Origin: an uncultured Lachnospiraceae bacterium
GTDB taxonomy: Bacteria > Bacillota > Clostridia > Lachnospirales > Lachnospiraceae
DNA length: 64,000 nucleotides
Direction of reading: 5' to 3'
NCBI GenBank assembly: GCA_944383765.1
Contig: CALWQT010000011.1
Location: 16,793-80,792 of the forward strand
Below the pieces are notes generated by a model. It saw only the letters and a list, made by a program, of their open reading frames with translations. It was not told where the DNA came from and did no database searches. This document shows positions 54,426-64,000 of the stretch, in pieces. The translations under genes were made by a program, and so were the position numbers. Each line of letters starts with the position of its first letter. Position 1 is the first letter of the stretch.

Positions 54426-55541
54426 ATGAAGCTGACATTTCAAAAAGATGCTATTTTAAACGGACTTAATATTGTATCAAAAGCAATTCCTTCCAAAACC
54501 ACAATGTCTATATTGGAATGTATTCTTATTGACTCCACCACAGGTGAAATCAAACTGACTGCCAATGACATGGAAATGGGAATTGAGACAAAAGTAGAAG
54601 GAGAAATCCTGGAAATGGGGAAAGTTGCCCTGGAAGCAAAGCTTTTTTATGAAATCATAAGAAAGTTATCCACGGAAGACTCCGTAATTTCCATCAGTTC
54701 TGATGATAAATATACGACTACTATTTCCTGCGGCAACTCTGTTTTCCACATTCAGGGACGGGATGGGGAAGAATTTTCCTATTTACCTTACATTGAAAAA
54801 GACCACTATATCTGTCTGTCTCAGTTTACCCTGAAGGAAGCAATCCGGCAGACGATTTTTTCTATTTCTGTAAATGACAGTAACAAAATGATGTCCGGAG
54901 AATTATTTGAAGTAAAAGGAGATTCCCTGAGAGTCATTTCTCTTGACGGACATCGTATTTCTATCCGGAAAATTGAACTGAAAGACCGTTACGATGATAT
55001 AAAAGTCATTGTTCCTGGCAAGACTCTCAGTGAGATCAGCAAAATCCTGACAGGAGACAATGAAAAAGAAGTTTTGATTTATTTCAGTAAAAATCATATT
55101 CTGTTTGAATTTGATGATACCATCATGGTATCCCGTCTCATTGAGGGAGAGTATTTCAAAATAGACAATATGCTTTCCAGTGATTACGAAACAAAAATCA
55201 CAGTCAATAAAAAAGAATTTCTGGACAGTATTGACCGTGCTATGATCCTGATCCGGGAAAGTGACAGAAAGCCGATTATTTTAAATGTAACAGACAGCCA
55301 GATCGGATTAAAGGTCAAATCAGCGTTTGGTTCCATGAACGCGGAAGTTTCTGCCCGTAAGACAGGAAAAGACATTATGATCGCATTTAATCCTAAATTT
55401 CTCGTAGATGCACTGCGAGTAATCGATGATGAAAATGTGGATCTGTATATGATGAATCCTAAGTCCCCATGTTTTATCCGAGATGAAGATGGAAAATATA
55501 TTTATCTGATCCTGCCGGTAAACTTTATTGCAGAAAATTAG
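54426..55541 (+). CDS. dnaN: DNA polymerase III beta clamp
   Basis: 371-residue sliding clamp. Start MKLTFQKDAILNGLNIVSKAIPSKTTMSILECIL and end PKSPCFIRDEDGKYIYLILPV are typical; three clamp repeats fill the length. It tethers the replicative polymerase to DNA. It follows dnaA across the second oriC region, with AAGGAG upstream. Confidence 0.98.
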   Translation: MKLTFQKDAILNGLNIVSKAIPSKTTMSILECILIDSTTGEIKLTANDMEMGIETKVEGEILEMGKVALEAKLFYEIIRKLSTEDSVISISSDDKYTTTISCGNSVFHIQGRDGEEFSYLPYIEKDHYICLSQFTLKEAIRQTIFSISVNDSNKMMSGELFEVKGDSLRVISLDGHRISIRKIELKDRYDDIKVIVPGKTLSEISKILTGDNEKEVLIYFSKNHILFEFDDTIMVSRLIEGEYFKIDNMLSSDYETKITVNKKEFLDSIDRAMILIRESDRKPIILNVTDSQIGLKVKSAFGSMNAEVSARKTGKDIMIAFNPKFLVDALRVIDDENVDLYMMNPKSPCFIRDEDGKYIYLILPVNFIAEN

Positions 55542-55550
55542 GAGATTGGA

Positions 55551-55760
55551 ATGAATACCATAAAATTAAGAGAAGAGTATATTAAACTGGGACAGGCGTT
55601 AAAAGCTTCTGGGCTGGTAGACAGCGGTGTGGCAGCTAAATATGCCATTGAAGACGGACTGGTAAAGGTAAATGGCCAGACGGAATACCAGAGAGGAAAA
55701 AAGCTCCATGGAGGCGATGTGGTTGAGTATGATGGCCACACCATCCGTATCGAGGAGTAA
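55551..55760 (+). CDS. yaaA: S4-domain RNA-binding protein YaaA
   Basis: 69 residues consisting of one S4 domain: IKLGQALKASGLVDSGVAAKYAIEDGLVKVNGQTEYQRGKKLHGGDVVEY. The family occupies exactly this place between dnaN and recF in Firmicutes; in Bacillus it is linked to 50S ribosome assembly. GGAG precedes the ATG. Confidence 0.93.
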   Translation: MNTIKLREEYIKLGQALKASGLVDSGVAAKYAIEDGLVKVNGQTEYQRGKKLHGGDVVEYDGHTIRIEE

Positions 55761-55774
55761 CTGGGTGAGGTCCC

Positions 55775-56860
55775 ATGTATATTGAATCAATCGAGCTGAA
55801 GGATTACAGAAATTATAAGGAATTACATATGGATTTCAGCCAGGGCACGAACATTCTTTACGGAGATAATGCCCAGGGAAAAACAAATATCTTGGAATCT
55901 GTCTATGTATGCTGCACCACAAAATCCCATCGGAGCAGTAAAGACAGGGAACTGATCTATTTTGGAAAAGAGGAATCCCATATCAAGCTTCAGGTGAGGA
56001 AGGATGGAGTGCCTTACCGGATTGATATGCACCTGAAAAAAAACAAGCCAAAAGGTGTTGCAGTAAACGGCGTTCCCATCAGGAAGGCCAGTGAATTGTT
56101 TGGTATCATAAATGTTGTTTTTTTCTCTCCGGAAGACCTGAATATTATAAAAAATGGTCCTGCGGAGAGACGGCGTTTTATTGACCTGGAATTATGTCAA
56201 CTTAACAGGCTGTACGTCCATGCCCTTGTACAATATAACCGTATTGTGACCCAGAGAAATAAGCTGTTAAAAGAACTTGCTTTTAAGCCGGAGTATGAAA
56301 GCACTCTGGATATATGGGATATGCAGATGGTTCAGTATGGAAAAGAAGTCATGAGATACAGGGCTCAGTTTATTGATGACCTGAATGATATTATTGTATC
56401 GATTCATCATAAGCTTTCCGGTGAAAAGGAAGATTTAAAGGTGATCTATGAGCCACATACAGCTCCGGAGATGCTGGAAGAAGTTCTGAAAAAGAACAGA
56501 GCTCAGGATATCCGTCAGAAGACGACATTAAACGGACCTCACAGAGACGATATCAGTTTTCATATCAATGGGATTGATATCCGGAAATTTGGTTCCCAGG
56601 GCCAGCAGAGGACAACAGCTTTGTCATTGAAACTGGCAGAAATTGAGATTGTGAAAAAAATTGTAAAAGATTATCCCATCCTTCTTTTAGATGATGTGCT
56701 TTCCGAGCTGGACAGCAGCAGGCAGAATCATCTGCTGGAAGGGATTGATCATATTCAGACCGTGATTACCTGTACCGGATTGGATGAATTTGTAAATCAT
56801 CGGTTTCAGATAGATAAAGTGTTCCGGGTAGTAGACGGAACTGTGATCATGGAAAATTAG
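55775..56860 (+). CDS. recF: DNA replication and repair protein RecF
   Basis: 361-residue SMC-like ATPase acting at stalled forks and gaps with RecO/RecR. Walker A is ILYGDNAQGKTNILE, signature GSQGQQRTTALSLKLAE, Walker B PILLLDDVLSELDSSRQ. Start and length fit the family. It lies 14 bases after yaaA and 24 before gyrB. Confidence 0.97.
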   Translation: MYIESIELKDYRNYKELHMDFSQGTNILYGDNAQGKTNILESVYVCCTTKSHRSSKDRELIYFGKEESHIKLQVRKDGVPYRIDMHLKKNKPKGVAVNGVPIRKASELFGIINVVFFSPEDLNIIKNGPAERRRFIDLELCQLNRLYVHALVQYNRIVTQRNKLLKELAFKPEYESTLDIWDMQMVQYGKEVMRYRAQFIDDLNDIIVSIHHKLSGEKEDLKVIYEPHTAPEMLEEVLKKNRAQDIRQKTTLNGPHRDDISFHINGIDIRKFGSQGQQRTTALSLKLAEIEIVKKIVKDYPILLLDDVLSELDSSRQNHLLEGIDHIQTVITCTGLDEFVNHRFQIDKVFRVVDGTVIMEN

Positions 56861-56869
56861 CAGAATTGA

Positions 56870-58795
<1,926 letters not shown>

Positions 58796-58807
58796 GGAGG
58801 AGACGAA

Positions 58808-61312
58808 ATGGAACCAAATATTTTTGATAAGGTTCATGAAATAGATTTGAAAAAGACCATGGAAAAATCATATATTGATTATGCCATGAGTGTCATTGCG
58901 TCCAGGGCCCTTCCTGACGTGAGAGATGGATTGAAGCCGGTTCAGAGACGTGTCCTCTATTCTATGATCGAACTGAATAACGGTCCGGATAAGCCCCATC
59001 GTAAGTGTGCCCGTATCGTTGGTGATACTATGGGTAAATATCATCCCCATGGAGACAGTTCTATTTATGGTGCCCTGGTGAATATGGCGCAGAAATGGTC
59101 TACCAGATATATGCTGGTAGATGGACATGGAAACTTCGGATCCATTGATGGAGACGGTGCAGCAGCCATGAGGTATACAGAGGCCAGGCTGTCTAAAATA
59201 TCCATGGAAATGCTGGCGGATATTGGGAAAAATACGGTAGATTTTGTTCCAAACTTTGATGAAACAGAAAAAGAGCCGGTAGTTCTTCCTTCCAGATATC
59301 CCAACCTGCTGGCGAATGGAACTTCGGGAATTGCAGTAGGAATGGCTACAAATATTCCGCCCCATAATTTAAAAGAGATTATTGATGCAGTGGTCCGGAT
59401 TATTGATAATCGTGTGAAGGAAGACCGGGATACTGACTTAGAGGAGATCCTGGATATTATCAAAGGACCTGATTTTCCAACAGGAGCAACCATATTAGGA
59501 AAAAGAGGTATTGAAGAGTCATACCGTACCGGAAGAGGAAAGATTAAAGTACGGGCTGTGACGAATATTGAGACGCTTCCAAACGGAAAAAGCCAGATCA
59601 TTGTAACGGAACTTCCTTATATGGTAAATAAAGCCAGGCTGATTGAGAAGATCGTAGAACTGGTTAAGGAAAAAAGAGTAGATGGAATTACGGATATCAG
59701 AGATGAATCCAACCGGGAAGGAATCCGGGTAGTGATTGAGCTGCGCCGTGATGTGAATGCTAATGTGCTGTTAAATCAGTTATTGAAACATACCCAGCTG
59801 CAGGATACCTTTGGTGTGATCATGCTCGCCCTGGTGAATAATGAGCCGAAGGTACTGAATCTTCTTCAGATGCTTACTTATTATCTGGATCATCAGAAAG
59901 AAGTGGTGACCAGAAGGACAAAATATGACCTGAATAAAGCGGAAGAAAGAGCACATATTTTGGAAGGTCTGCTGATCGCACTGGATAATATTGATGAAGT
60001 CATTAAGATTGTCCGGGGAAGCCAGACAGCCCAGATTGCAAAAGAAGAATTGATGAAACGGTTCGGACTGAGTGATGCTCAGGCTCAGGCTATTATTGAT
60101 ATGCGTCTGAGGACACTGACCGGCCTGGAACGGGAAAAGATAGAAGCAGAATATGCAGAACTGCAGAAAAAAATTCAGGAGTTGAGAGCAATCCTGGCGG
60201 ATGAAAAGCTTCTTCTTGGAGTAATAAGAGAAGAAATTCTTCTTATTTCCGAAAAATATGGGGATGAGAGACGGACAGCCATCGGGTTTGATGATGAAAT
60301 GTGTGATGAGGACCTGATTCCCAATGAGGATACAGTCATTGCCATGACCAATCTGGGGTATATTAAGAGAATGTCCATAGACAATTTCAAGAGCCAGAAC
60401 CGGGGAGGCAAGGGCATTAAGGGTATGCAGACCATCGAAGAAGATTATATTGAAGATCTGTTTATGGCTACTACCCATCACTATATCATGTTCTTTACCA
60501 ATACAGGACGGGTATACCGGCTGAAAGCATATCAGATTCCGGAAGCTGGCAGAACTGCCAGAGGAACGGCTATCGTAAATCTTCTTCAGCTTCTTCCGGG
60601 AGAAAAGATTACTGCCATCATTCCGATGAAAGAGTTTGATGAGGACGGTTATCTTCTCATGGCGACCAAGAACGGTATGGTGAAGAAAACTCCTATGGGA
60701 GAATACATGAATGTAAGGAAAAACGGACTTCAGGCCATCGTTCTCCGGGAAGATGATGAACTGATTGAAGTAAAGGCAACTGATAATAAAAAAGATGTAT
60801 TTCTGGTAACAAAGAAGGGAATGTGTATCCGTTTCCATGAAACAGATGTGAGAATTACCGGCCGTGTATCCATGGGGGTAATTGGAATGCACCTGAACCA
60901 GGGAGACCAGGTAGTGGGAATGCAGGTAGATACACAGGGTGAATATCTTCTGGTCGTGTCTGAAAATGGTATGGGCAAGAGAACGGACATCGATGAGTTC
61001 AAAGCTCAGAACAGAGGAGGAAAAGGCGTTCTTTGTTATAAGATAACAGAAAAAACAGGAAGTATTGTGGGAGCAAAGCTGGTTTTTGATGACCATGATA
61101 TTATGCTGATTACCACAGAAGGTATTATTATCCGCTTGTCAGTCAATGATATTTCTATTTATGGAAGAAATACTTCAGGAGTGAAATTGATGAATATTGA
61201 TCAGGATTCTGATATTTCCGTAGCCAGCATCGCGAAAGTAAGAGAAAGTAAGAGTGATGATAGTGAAGAGGCAGAAGAAAATACAGAAGAAAATGTAGAT
61301 CCTGAAGAGTAG
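58808..61312 (+). CDS. gyrA: DNA gyrase subunit A
   Basis: 834 residues. The start has [27 protein letters not shown]; the catalytic Tyr is in [15 protein letters not shown]; the quinolone-determining region reads [13 protein letters not shown] with Ser-Ser after Asp. The GyrA box in the C-terminal pinwheel is [10 protein letters not shown], and a later QNRGGKGV repeat is present. An acidic tail ends the protein. 12 bases after gyrB. Confidence 0.98.
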   Translation: MEPNIFDKVHEIDLKKTMEKSYIDYAMSVIASRALPDVRDGLKPVQRRVLYSMIELNNGPDKPHRKCARIVGDTMGKYHPHGDSSIYGALVNMAQKWSTRYMLVDGHGNFGSIDGDGAAAMRYTEARLSKISMEMLADIGKNTVDFVPNFDETEKEPVVLPSRYPNLLANGTSGIAVGMATNIPPHNLKEIIDAVVRIIDNRVKEDRDTDLEEILDIIKGPDFPTGATILGKRGIEESYRTGRGKIKVRAVTNIETLPNGKSQIIVTELPYMVNKARLIEKIVELVKEKRVDGITDIRDESNREGIRVVIELRRDVNANVLLNQLLKHTQLQDTFGVIMLALVNNEPKVLNLLQMLTYYLDHQKEVVTRRTKYDLNKAEERAHILEGLLIALDNIDEVIKIVRGSQTAQIAKEELMKRFGLSDAQAQAIIDMRLRTLTGLEREKIEAEYAELQKKIQELRAILADEKLLLGVIREEILLISEKYGDERRTAIGFDDEMCDEDLIPNEDTVIAMTNLGYIKRMSIDNFKSQNRGGKGIKGMQTIEEDYIEDLFMATTHHYIMFFTNTGRVYRLKAYQIPEAGRTARGTAIVNLLQLLPGEKITAIIPMKEFDEDGYLLMATKNGMVKKTPMGEYMNVRKNGLQAIVLREDDELIEVKATDNKKDVFLVTKKGMCIRFHETDVRITGRVSMGVIGMHLNQGDQVVGMQVDTQGEYLLVVSENGMGKRTDIDEFKAQNRGGKGVLCYKITEKTGSIVGAKLVFDDHDIMLITTEGIIIRLSVNDISIYGRNTSGVKLMNIDQDSDISVASIAKVRESKSDDSEEAEENTEENVDPEE

Positions 61313-61319
61313 AAAAGAG

Positions 61320-61346
61320 ATACGGCGGTCTGAAAGGCCGCCGTAT
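61320..61346 (+). terminator. Hairpin between gyrA and the fumarase genes
   Basis: ATACGGCGG (61320-61328) pairs with CCGCCGTAT (61338-61346), followed by GTTATTAT. The weak T-tract suggests partial termination. Confidence 0.65.
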
Positions 61347-61367
61347 GTTATTATGGAGGAAATCAGA

Positions 61368-62207
61368 TTGAGAGAGATCAATGCGACCCAGATTACAGAA
61401 GCGGTAAAAGAAATGTGTATGGAAGCCAATTACCGTCTTTCTGATGATATGAAAAAACAGTTTGATATTTGTGAGGAGAAGGAAGAATCTCCTTTGGGAA
61501 AAATGGTATTCAGGCAGCTTCAGGAAAATTTGATCATTGCTGAGGAAGAGGAGATTCCGATTTGTCAGGATACGGGAATGGCAGTTGTATTTTTAAGCGT
61601 TGGACAGGACGTACATATTACGGGAAATCTGACTGATGCGGTCAACGAAGGGGTAAGGCAGGGATATGAGCAGGGATATTTAAGAAAATCTGTAGTAAAG
61701 GATCCTTTGGAAAGAGAAAATACCAAAGATAATACACCTGCAGTGATTTATTATGACCTGGTTCCAGGTGACCGGATTGAGGTTGTAGTGGCTCCGAAAG
61801 GATTCGGAAGTGAGAATATGAGCAGAATCTTCATGCTGAAGCCGGCAGATGGGATAGAAGGAGTCAAGAAAGCGATTCTTACAGCAGTTGCTGATGCAGG
61901 TCCAAATGCCTGTCCGCCTATGGTAATCGGAGTGGGAATCGGTGGAACATTTGAAAAATGTGCCTGGTTGGCAAAAAAAGCTTTGACCAGAAATCTTTCT
62001 GTCAGATCTTCCATTCCTCATATCCGAGACTTGGAAGAAGAATTGCTGGTAAAAATCAATGATTTGGGAATTGGTCCTGGAGGATTAGGAGGAAGAATAA
62101 CAGCTATGGCTGTTAATATAGAAACCTATCCCACTCATATTGCAGGACTTCCCGTTGCAGTTAATATCTGTTGTCATGTGAACAGGCATAGCAGCAGGAT
62201 CATATAA
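61368..62207 (+). CDS. Class I fumarate hydratase alpha subunit (N-terminal domain type)
   Basis: 279 residues. It carries the [4Fe-4S]-binding domain of two-chain class I fumarases / tartrate dehydratases: IPICQDTGMAVVF (first cluster Cys), DAGPNACPPMVIGVGIGG and the late AVNICCHVNRH. TTG 61368 is the likely start: GGAGG stands 9 bases before it, inside the longer ATG frame, and gives the family's MREINATQITEAV start. It interconverts fumarate and malate with the next gene's product. Confidence 0.92.
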   Translation: MREINATQITEAVKEMCMEANYRLSDDMKKQFDICEEKEESPLGKMVFRQLQENLIIAEEEEIPICQDTGMAVVFLSVGQDVHITGNLTDAVNEGVRQGYEQGYLRKSVVKDPLERENTKDNTPAVIYYDLVPGDRIEVVVAPKGFGSENMSRIFMLKPADGIEGVKKAILTAVADAGPNACPPMVIGVGIGGTFEKCAWLAKKALTRNLSVRSSIPHIRDLEEELLVKINDLGIGPGGLGGRITAMAVNIETYPTHIAGLPVAVNICCHVNRHSSRII

Positions 62208-62222
62208 AGGAGGAACATCAGA

Positions 62223-62774
62223 ATGGAATATCATCTTCAGGTTCCATTTTTAAAAAATGATATTAAAACTCTGAAATCAGGGGATTATGTATATCTGACA
62301 GGAACGATTTATACGGCAAGAGATGCGGCTCATAAAAGAATGGAAGAAACTTTAAATGAAGGGAGAGAGCTGCCATTTCAGATAAAAGATAATGTTATTT
62401 ATTATATGGGACCGTCTCCTGCCAGAGAAGGAAGGCCTATCGGTTCAGCAGGGCCTACTACATCCAGCAGGATGGACCGTTATACACCTCGCCTTTTAGA
62501 TCTGGGGATGGGAGGTATGATTGGAAAAGGAAAAAGAAGCCCTGAGGTGGTGGAAGCAATCGTCAGGAATCATTCCATATACTTTGCTGCTATCGGAGGG
62601 GCAGGAGCTCTTTTTTCCAAAAAAATTATAGAATCGAAAGTCATTGCTTATGATGATCTTGGAGCAGAAGCAATCAGAGAACTTAAAATAAAAGATTTTC
62701 CGGTTATTGTCGTGATAGACAGCCAGGGAAATAATTTATATGAGACAGAATGTTTAAAATACAGAAAAGAGTAA
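62223..62774 (+). CDS. Class I fumarate hydratase beta subunit (C-terminal domain type)
   Basis: 183 residues. LKSGDYVYLTGTIYTARDAAHKRMEE and GPTTSSRMDRYTPRLLDLGMGGMIGKGKRS match the swivelling C-terminal domain of fumarase / tartrate dehydratase. AAGGAGG precedes the ATG and it lies 15 bases after the alpha gene. The gene pair cannot be told apart from L(+)-tartrate dehydratase by sequence alone, but no tartrate genes are nearby. Confidence 0.92.
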   Translation: MEYHLQVPFLKNDIKTLKSGDYVYLTGTIYTARDAAHKRMEETLNEGRELPFQIKDNVIYYMGPSPAREGRPIGSAGPTTSSRMDRYTPRLLDLGMGGMIGKGKRSPEVVEAIVRNHSIYFAAIGGAGALFSKKIIESKVIAYDDLGAEAIRELKIKDFPVIVVIDSQGNNLYETECLKYRKE

Positions 62775-62777
62775 ATT

Positions 62778-63491
62778 ATGAACAGAATTGCATGGATGGT
62801 GTTTCGAAATATTGTGAGGGCTCCGTTTTGGTTTCTCCATATCGTAAAAATGGGCAAGGAAAATTCTGGTTATACAGAACAGGAACGGTATGACTATATT
62901 CGTAATATGGTAAAAAAAATAAATAAAACCGGGCGTGTAACCGTTAAGGTATTCGGAGAAGAAAATATTCCGGAACAAGATGGTTTTATCATGTTTCCCA
63001 ATCATCAGGGATTATTTGATGTACTGGCTTTAATGGAATCCAACACTCACCCCTTTGGAGTTGTAATTAAAAAAGAAGCTTCTAATATTATTCTGGTAAA
63101 ACAAGTTGTAAAGGCCTTAAGAGGAATTGCAATAGACCGGGAAGATATCAAAGCGTCTCTGGAAGTAATCCGTCAGATGACAAAAGAAGTAAAAGAAGGA
63201 AGAAACTATCTGATATTTGCAGAAGGGACCAGGAGCCGGAATGGAAATCAGATTCTTCCGTTCAAAGGAGGAACCTTTAAAAGTGCGGTGAATGCAAAAT
63301 GCCCAATCGTTCCTGTAGCCTTGATTGATAGTTATCGTCCATTTGATGAACCTGGAATAGCCAAAAGAACTGTTCAGGTCCATTATTTAAAACCAATTCT
63401 GCCGGAACAATATATAGGTATGAAAACGGTTGAAATAGCAGATATTGTGCATGATAGAATACAGGAAGAAATCAATCATTTTATTTTATAA
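62778..63491 (+). CDS. plsC: 1-acyl-sn-glycerol-3-phosphate acyltransferase
   Basis: 237 residues. The acyltransferase motif MFPNHQGLFDV (NHxxxxD) and the substrate-binding FAEGTRSRNGNQILPFKGGTF are the two PlsC hallmarks, with PIVPVALIDSY following. It makes phosphatidic acid for membrane lipids at the inner face of the membrane. It starts 3 bases after the fumarase beta stop, so it is coupled to it. Confidence 0.93.
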   Translation: MNRIAWMVFRNIVRAPFWFLHIVKMGKENSGYTEQERYDYIRNMVKKINKTGRVTVKVFGEENIPEQDGFIMFPNHQGLFDVLALMESNTHPFGVVIKKEASNIILVKQVVKALRGIAIDREDIKASLEVIRQMTKEVKEGRNYLIFAEGTRSRNGNQILPFKGGTFKSAVNAKCPIVPVALIDSYRPFDEPGIAKRTVQVHYLKPILPEQYIGMKTVEIADIVHDRIQEEINHFIL

Positions 63492-63508
63492 AAAAATAAA
63501 AAAACGGC

Positions 63509-63537
63509 TTGACATTCCATAACCTGTCGAGTATAAT
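63509..63537 (+). promoter_or_regulatory. Consensus promoter of tRNA-Ser
   Basis: TTGACA (63509-63514), 17-base spacer, TATAAT (63532-63537): a complete consensus, 39 bases before the tRNA. Confidence 0.9.
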
Positions 63538-63576
63538 AACTCATGCACTTGCGAAAGTGTGTCCGTAAATCGGAAC

Positions 63577-63664
63577 GGAGAAATACTCAAGAGGCCGAAG
63601 AGGCGCCCCTGCTAAGGGTGTAGGTCGGGCAACCGGCGCGAGGGTTCAAATCCCTCTTTCTCCG
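63577..63664 (+). tRNA. tRNA-Ser (anticodon GCT)
   Basis: 88 bases. Acceptor GGAGAAA/TTTCTCC, anticodon stem CGCCC/GGGTG around loop CTGCTAA, the long variable arm expected of class II tRNAs (GTCGGGCAACCGGC region), T-arm GAGGG-TTCAAAT-CCCTC. It reads AGC/AGU codons. A short A/T-rich inverted repeat follows. Confidence 0.95.
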
Positions 63665-63710
63665 CTTTTTATTTTCTTCAAAAAAGAAAATAAAAAAGTT
63701 AAAAAAGTTG

Positions 63711-63739
63711 TTGACAAAGCGAACTACTTGTGATAAGAT
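63711..63739 (+). promoter_or_regulatory. rRNA operon promoter
   Basis: TTGACA (63711-63716), 17-base spacer, TAAGAT (63734-63739), about 200 bases before the 16S gene. The leader between has direct repeats (AACAA, GAAG) but no gene. Confidence 0.85.
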
Positions 63740-63935
63740 AAGAGAGTTGCTGCTGAAGCAACAACGAAGAACAAGAACCTTGATAATTGAAGATTAAACA
63801 GTATGTAAAACCCTGAAAATTCTAAGAACAAAGGCCTGGTTTGGACCTTGGGTTCGAAGAGAATTCAGAACGAAACCAAGTAAATGAAGGTTTAACAATT
63901 AGCCAAGCTAATAGTTTTGACCGAATCAAAATCTT

Positions 63936-64000
<65 letters not shown>

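Noticed and set aside
59780..61096. Minus-strand open frame of 438 codons inside gyrA
   Set aside because: Shadow of gyrA; no ribosome site and low-complexity residue content.
63665..63697. Strong terminator after tRNA-Ser
   Set aside because: The inverted repeat is made only of A-T pairs; it is too weak to call with confidence.

Overview
The window is chromosomal DNA of an anaerobic, fermentative Firmicute, most likely a Lachnospiraceae member of the Blautia / [Ruminococcus] type. The reasons are the dnaA-dnaN-yaaA-recF-gyrB-gyrA order, the rpmH-rnpA-yidD-yidC-jag-mnmE-mnmG-rsmG-parA-parB block on the other side of oriC, the Lachnospiraceae-typical families DUF3881, DUF4446 and the CD1871A CXXC protein, and the pyruvate formate-lyase / AdhE fermentation genes. 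Genes left of about 52.4 kb run mostly on the minus strand and genes to the right run on the plus strand, as expected when replication starts between rpmH and dnaN. The 5' end of a 16S rRNA gene closes the window.

Left part (1-27.4 kb): the end of mecA; a fermentation operon in which pyruvate formate-lyase is encoded as two proteins (a 702-residue catalytic chain plus a separate 81-residue glycyl-radical protein), followed by pflA and a 2[4Fe-4S] ferredoxin; a LysR-flanked amidohydrolase/TSUP exporter pair; a BmpA/NupNOPQ-type nucleoside importer with a nucleoside hydrolase, whose two promoters carry the same three-half-site operator; a TlpA / CXXC / membrane-ferredoxin redox cassette; a DnaQ-type exonuclease; a CapA-like lipoprotein; adhE behind a consensus promoter with a Rex-like palindrome; an EamA transporter; and an amino-acid ABC importer with an AbgB-like M20 hydrolase.

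Accessory island (27.7-38.7 kb): an 11-kb integrated element has cut a host tRNA-Arg(CCT) gene in two within its anticodon loop. The 3' half lies at the left end, the 5' half at the right end, and both junctions carry the same 9-bp direct repeat. Rejoined on paper, the halves make a complete cloverleaf. Just inside the right end the element carries a different, intact tRNA-Arg(CCT), downstream of the orphaned host tRNA promoter. Repeated ATTAGCA motifs lie at both ends. Inside are a tyrosine-recombinase catalytic domain fused in frame to the first residues of an ECF transporter ATPase, the ECF T and S components, a SAM methyltransferase, a YbtPQ-like pair of ABC half-transporters, a TetR regulator, a small sigma-like factor, a parA fragment and a deleted group II intron. 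The element looks decayed and probably immobile, but its cargo is largely intact.

Origin region (38.8-64 kb): DUF3881, gdhA, DUF4446, parB-parA with nearby parS sites (a third parS lies beside the left end of the island), an alpha/beta hydrolase between two parS sites, the rsmG-mnmG-mnmE-jag-yidC-yidD-rnpA-rpmH block, an ECF S component, a bipartite oriC around dnaA, then dnaN-yaaA-recF-gyrB-gyrA, a two-subunit fumarate hydratase, a PlsC-type acyltransferase, tRNA-Ser(GCT) and the start of an rRNA operon.
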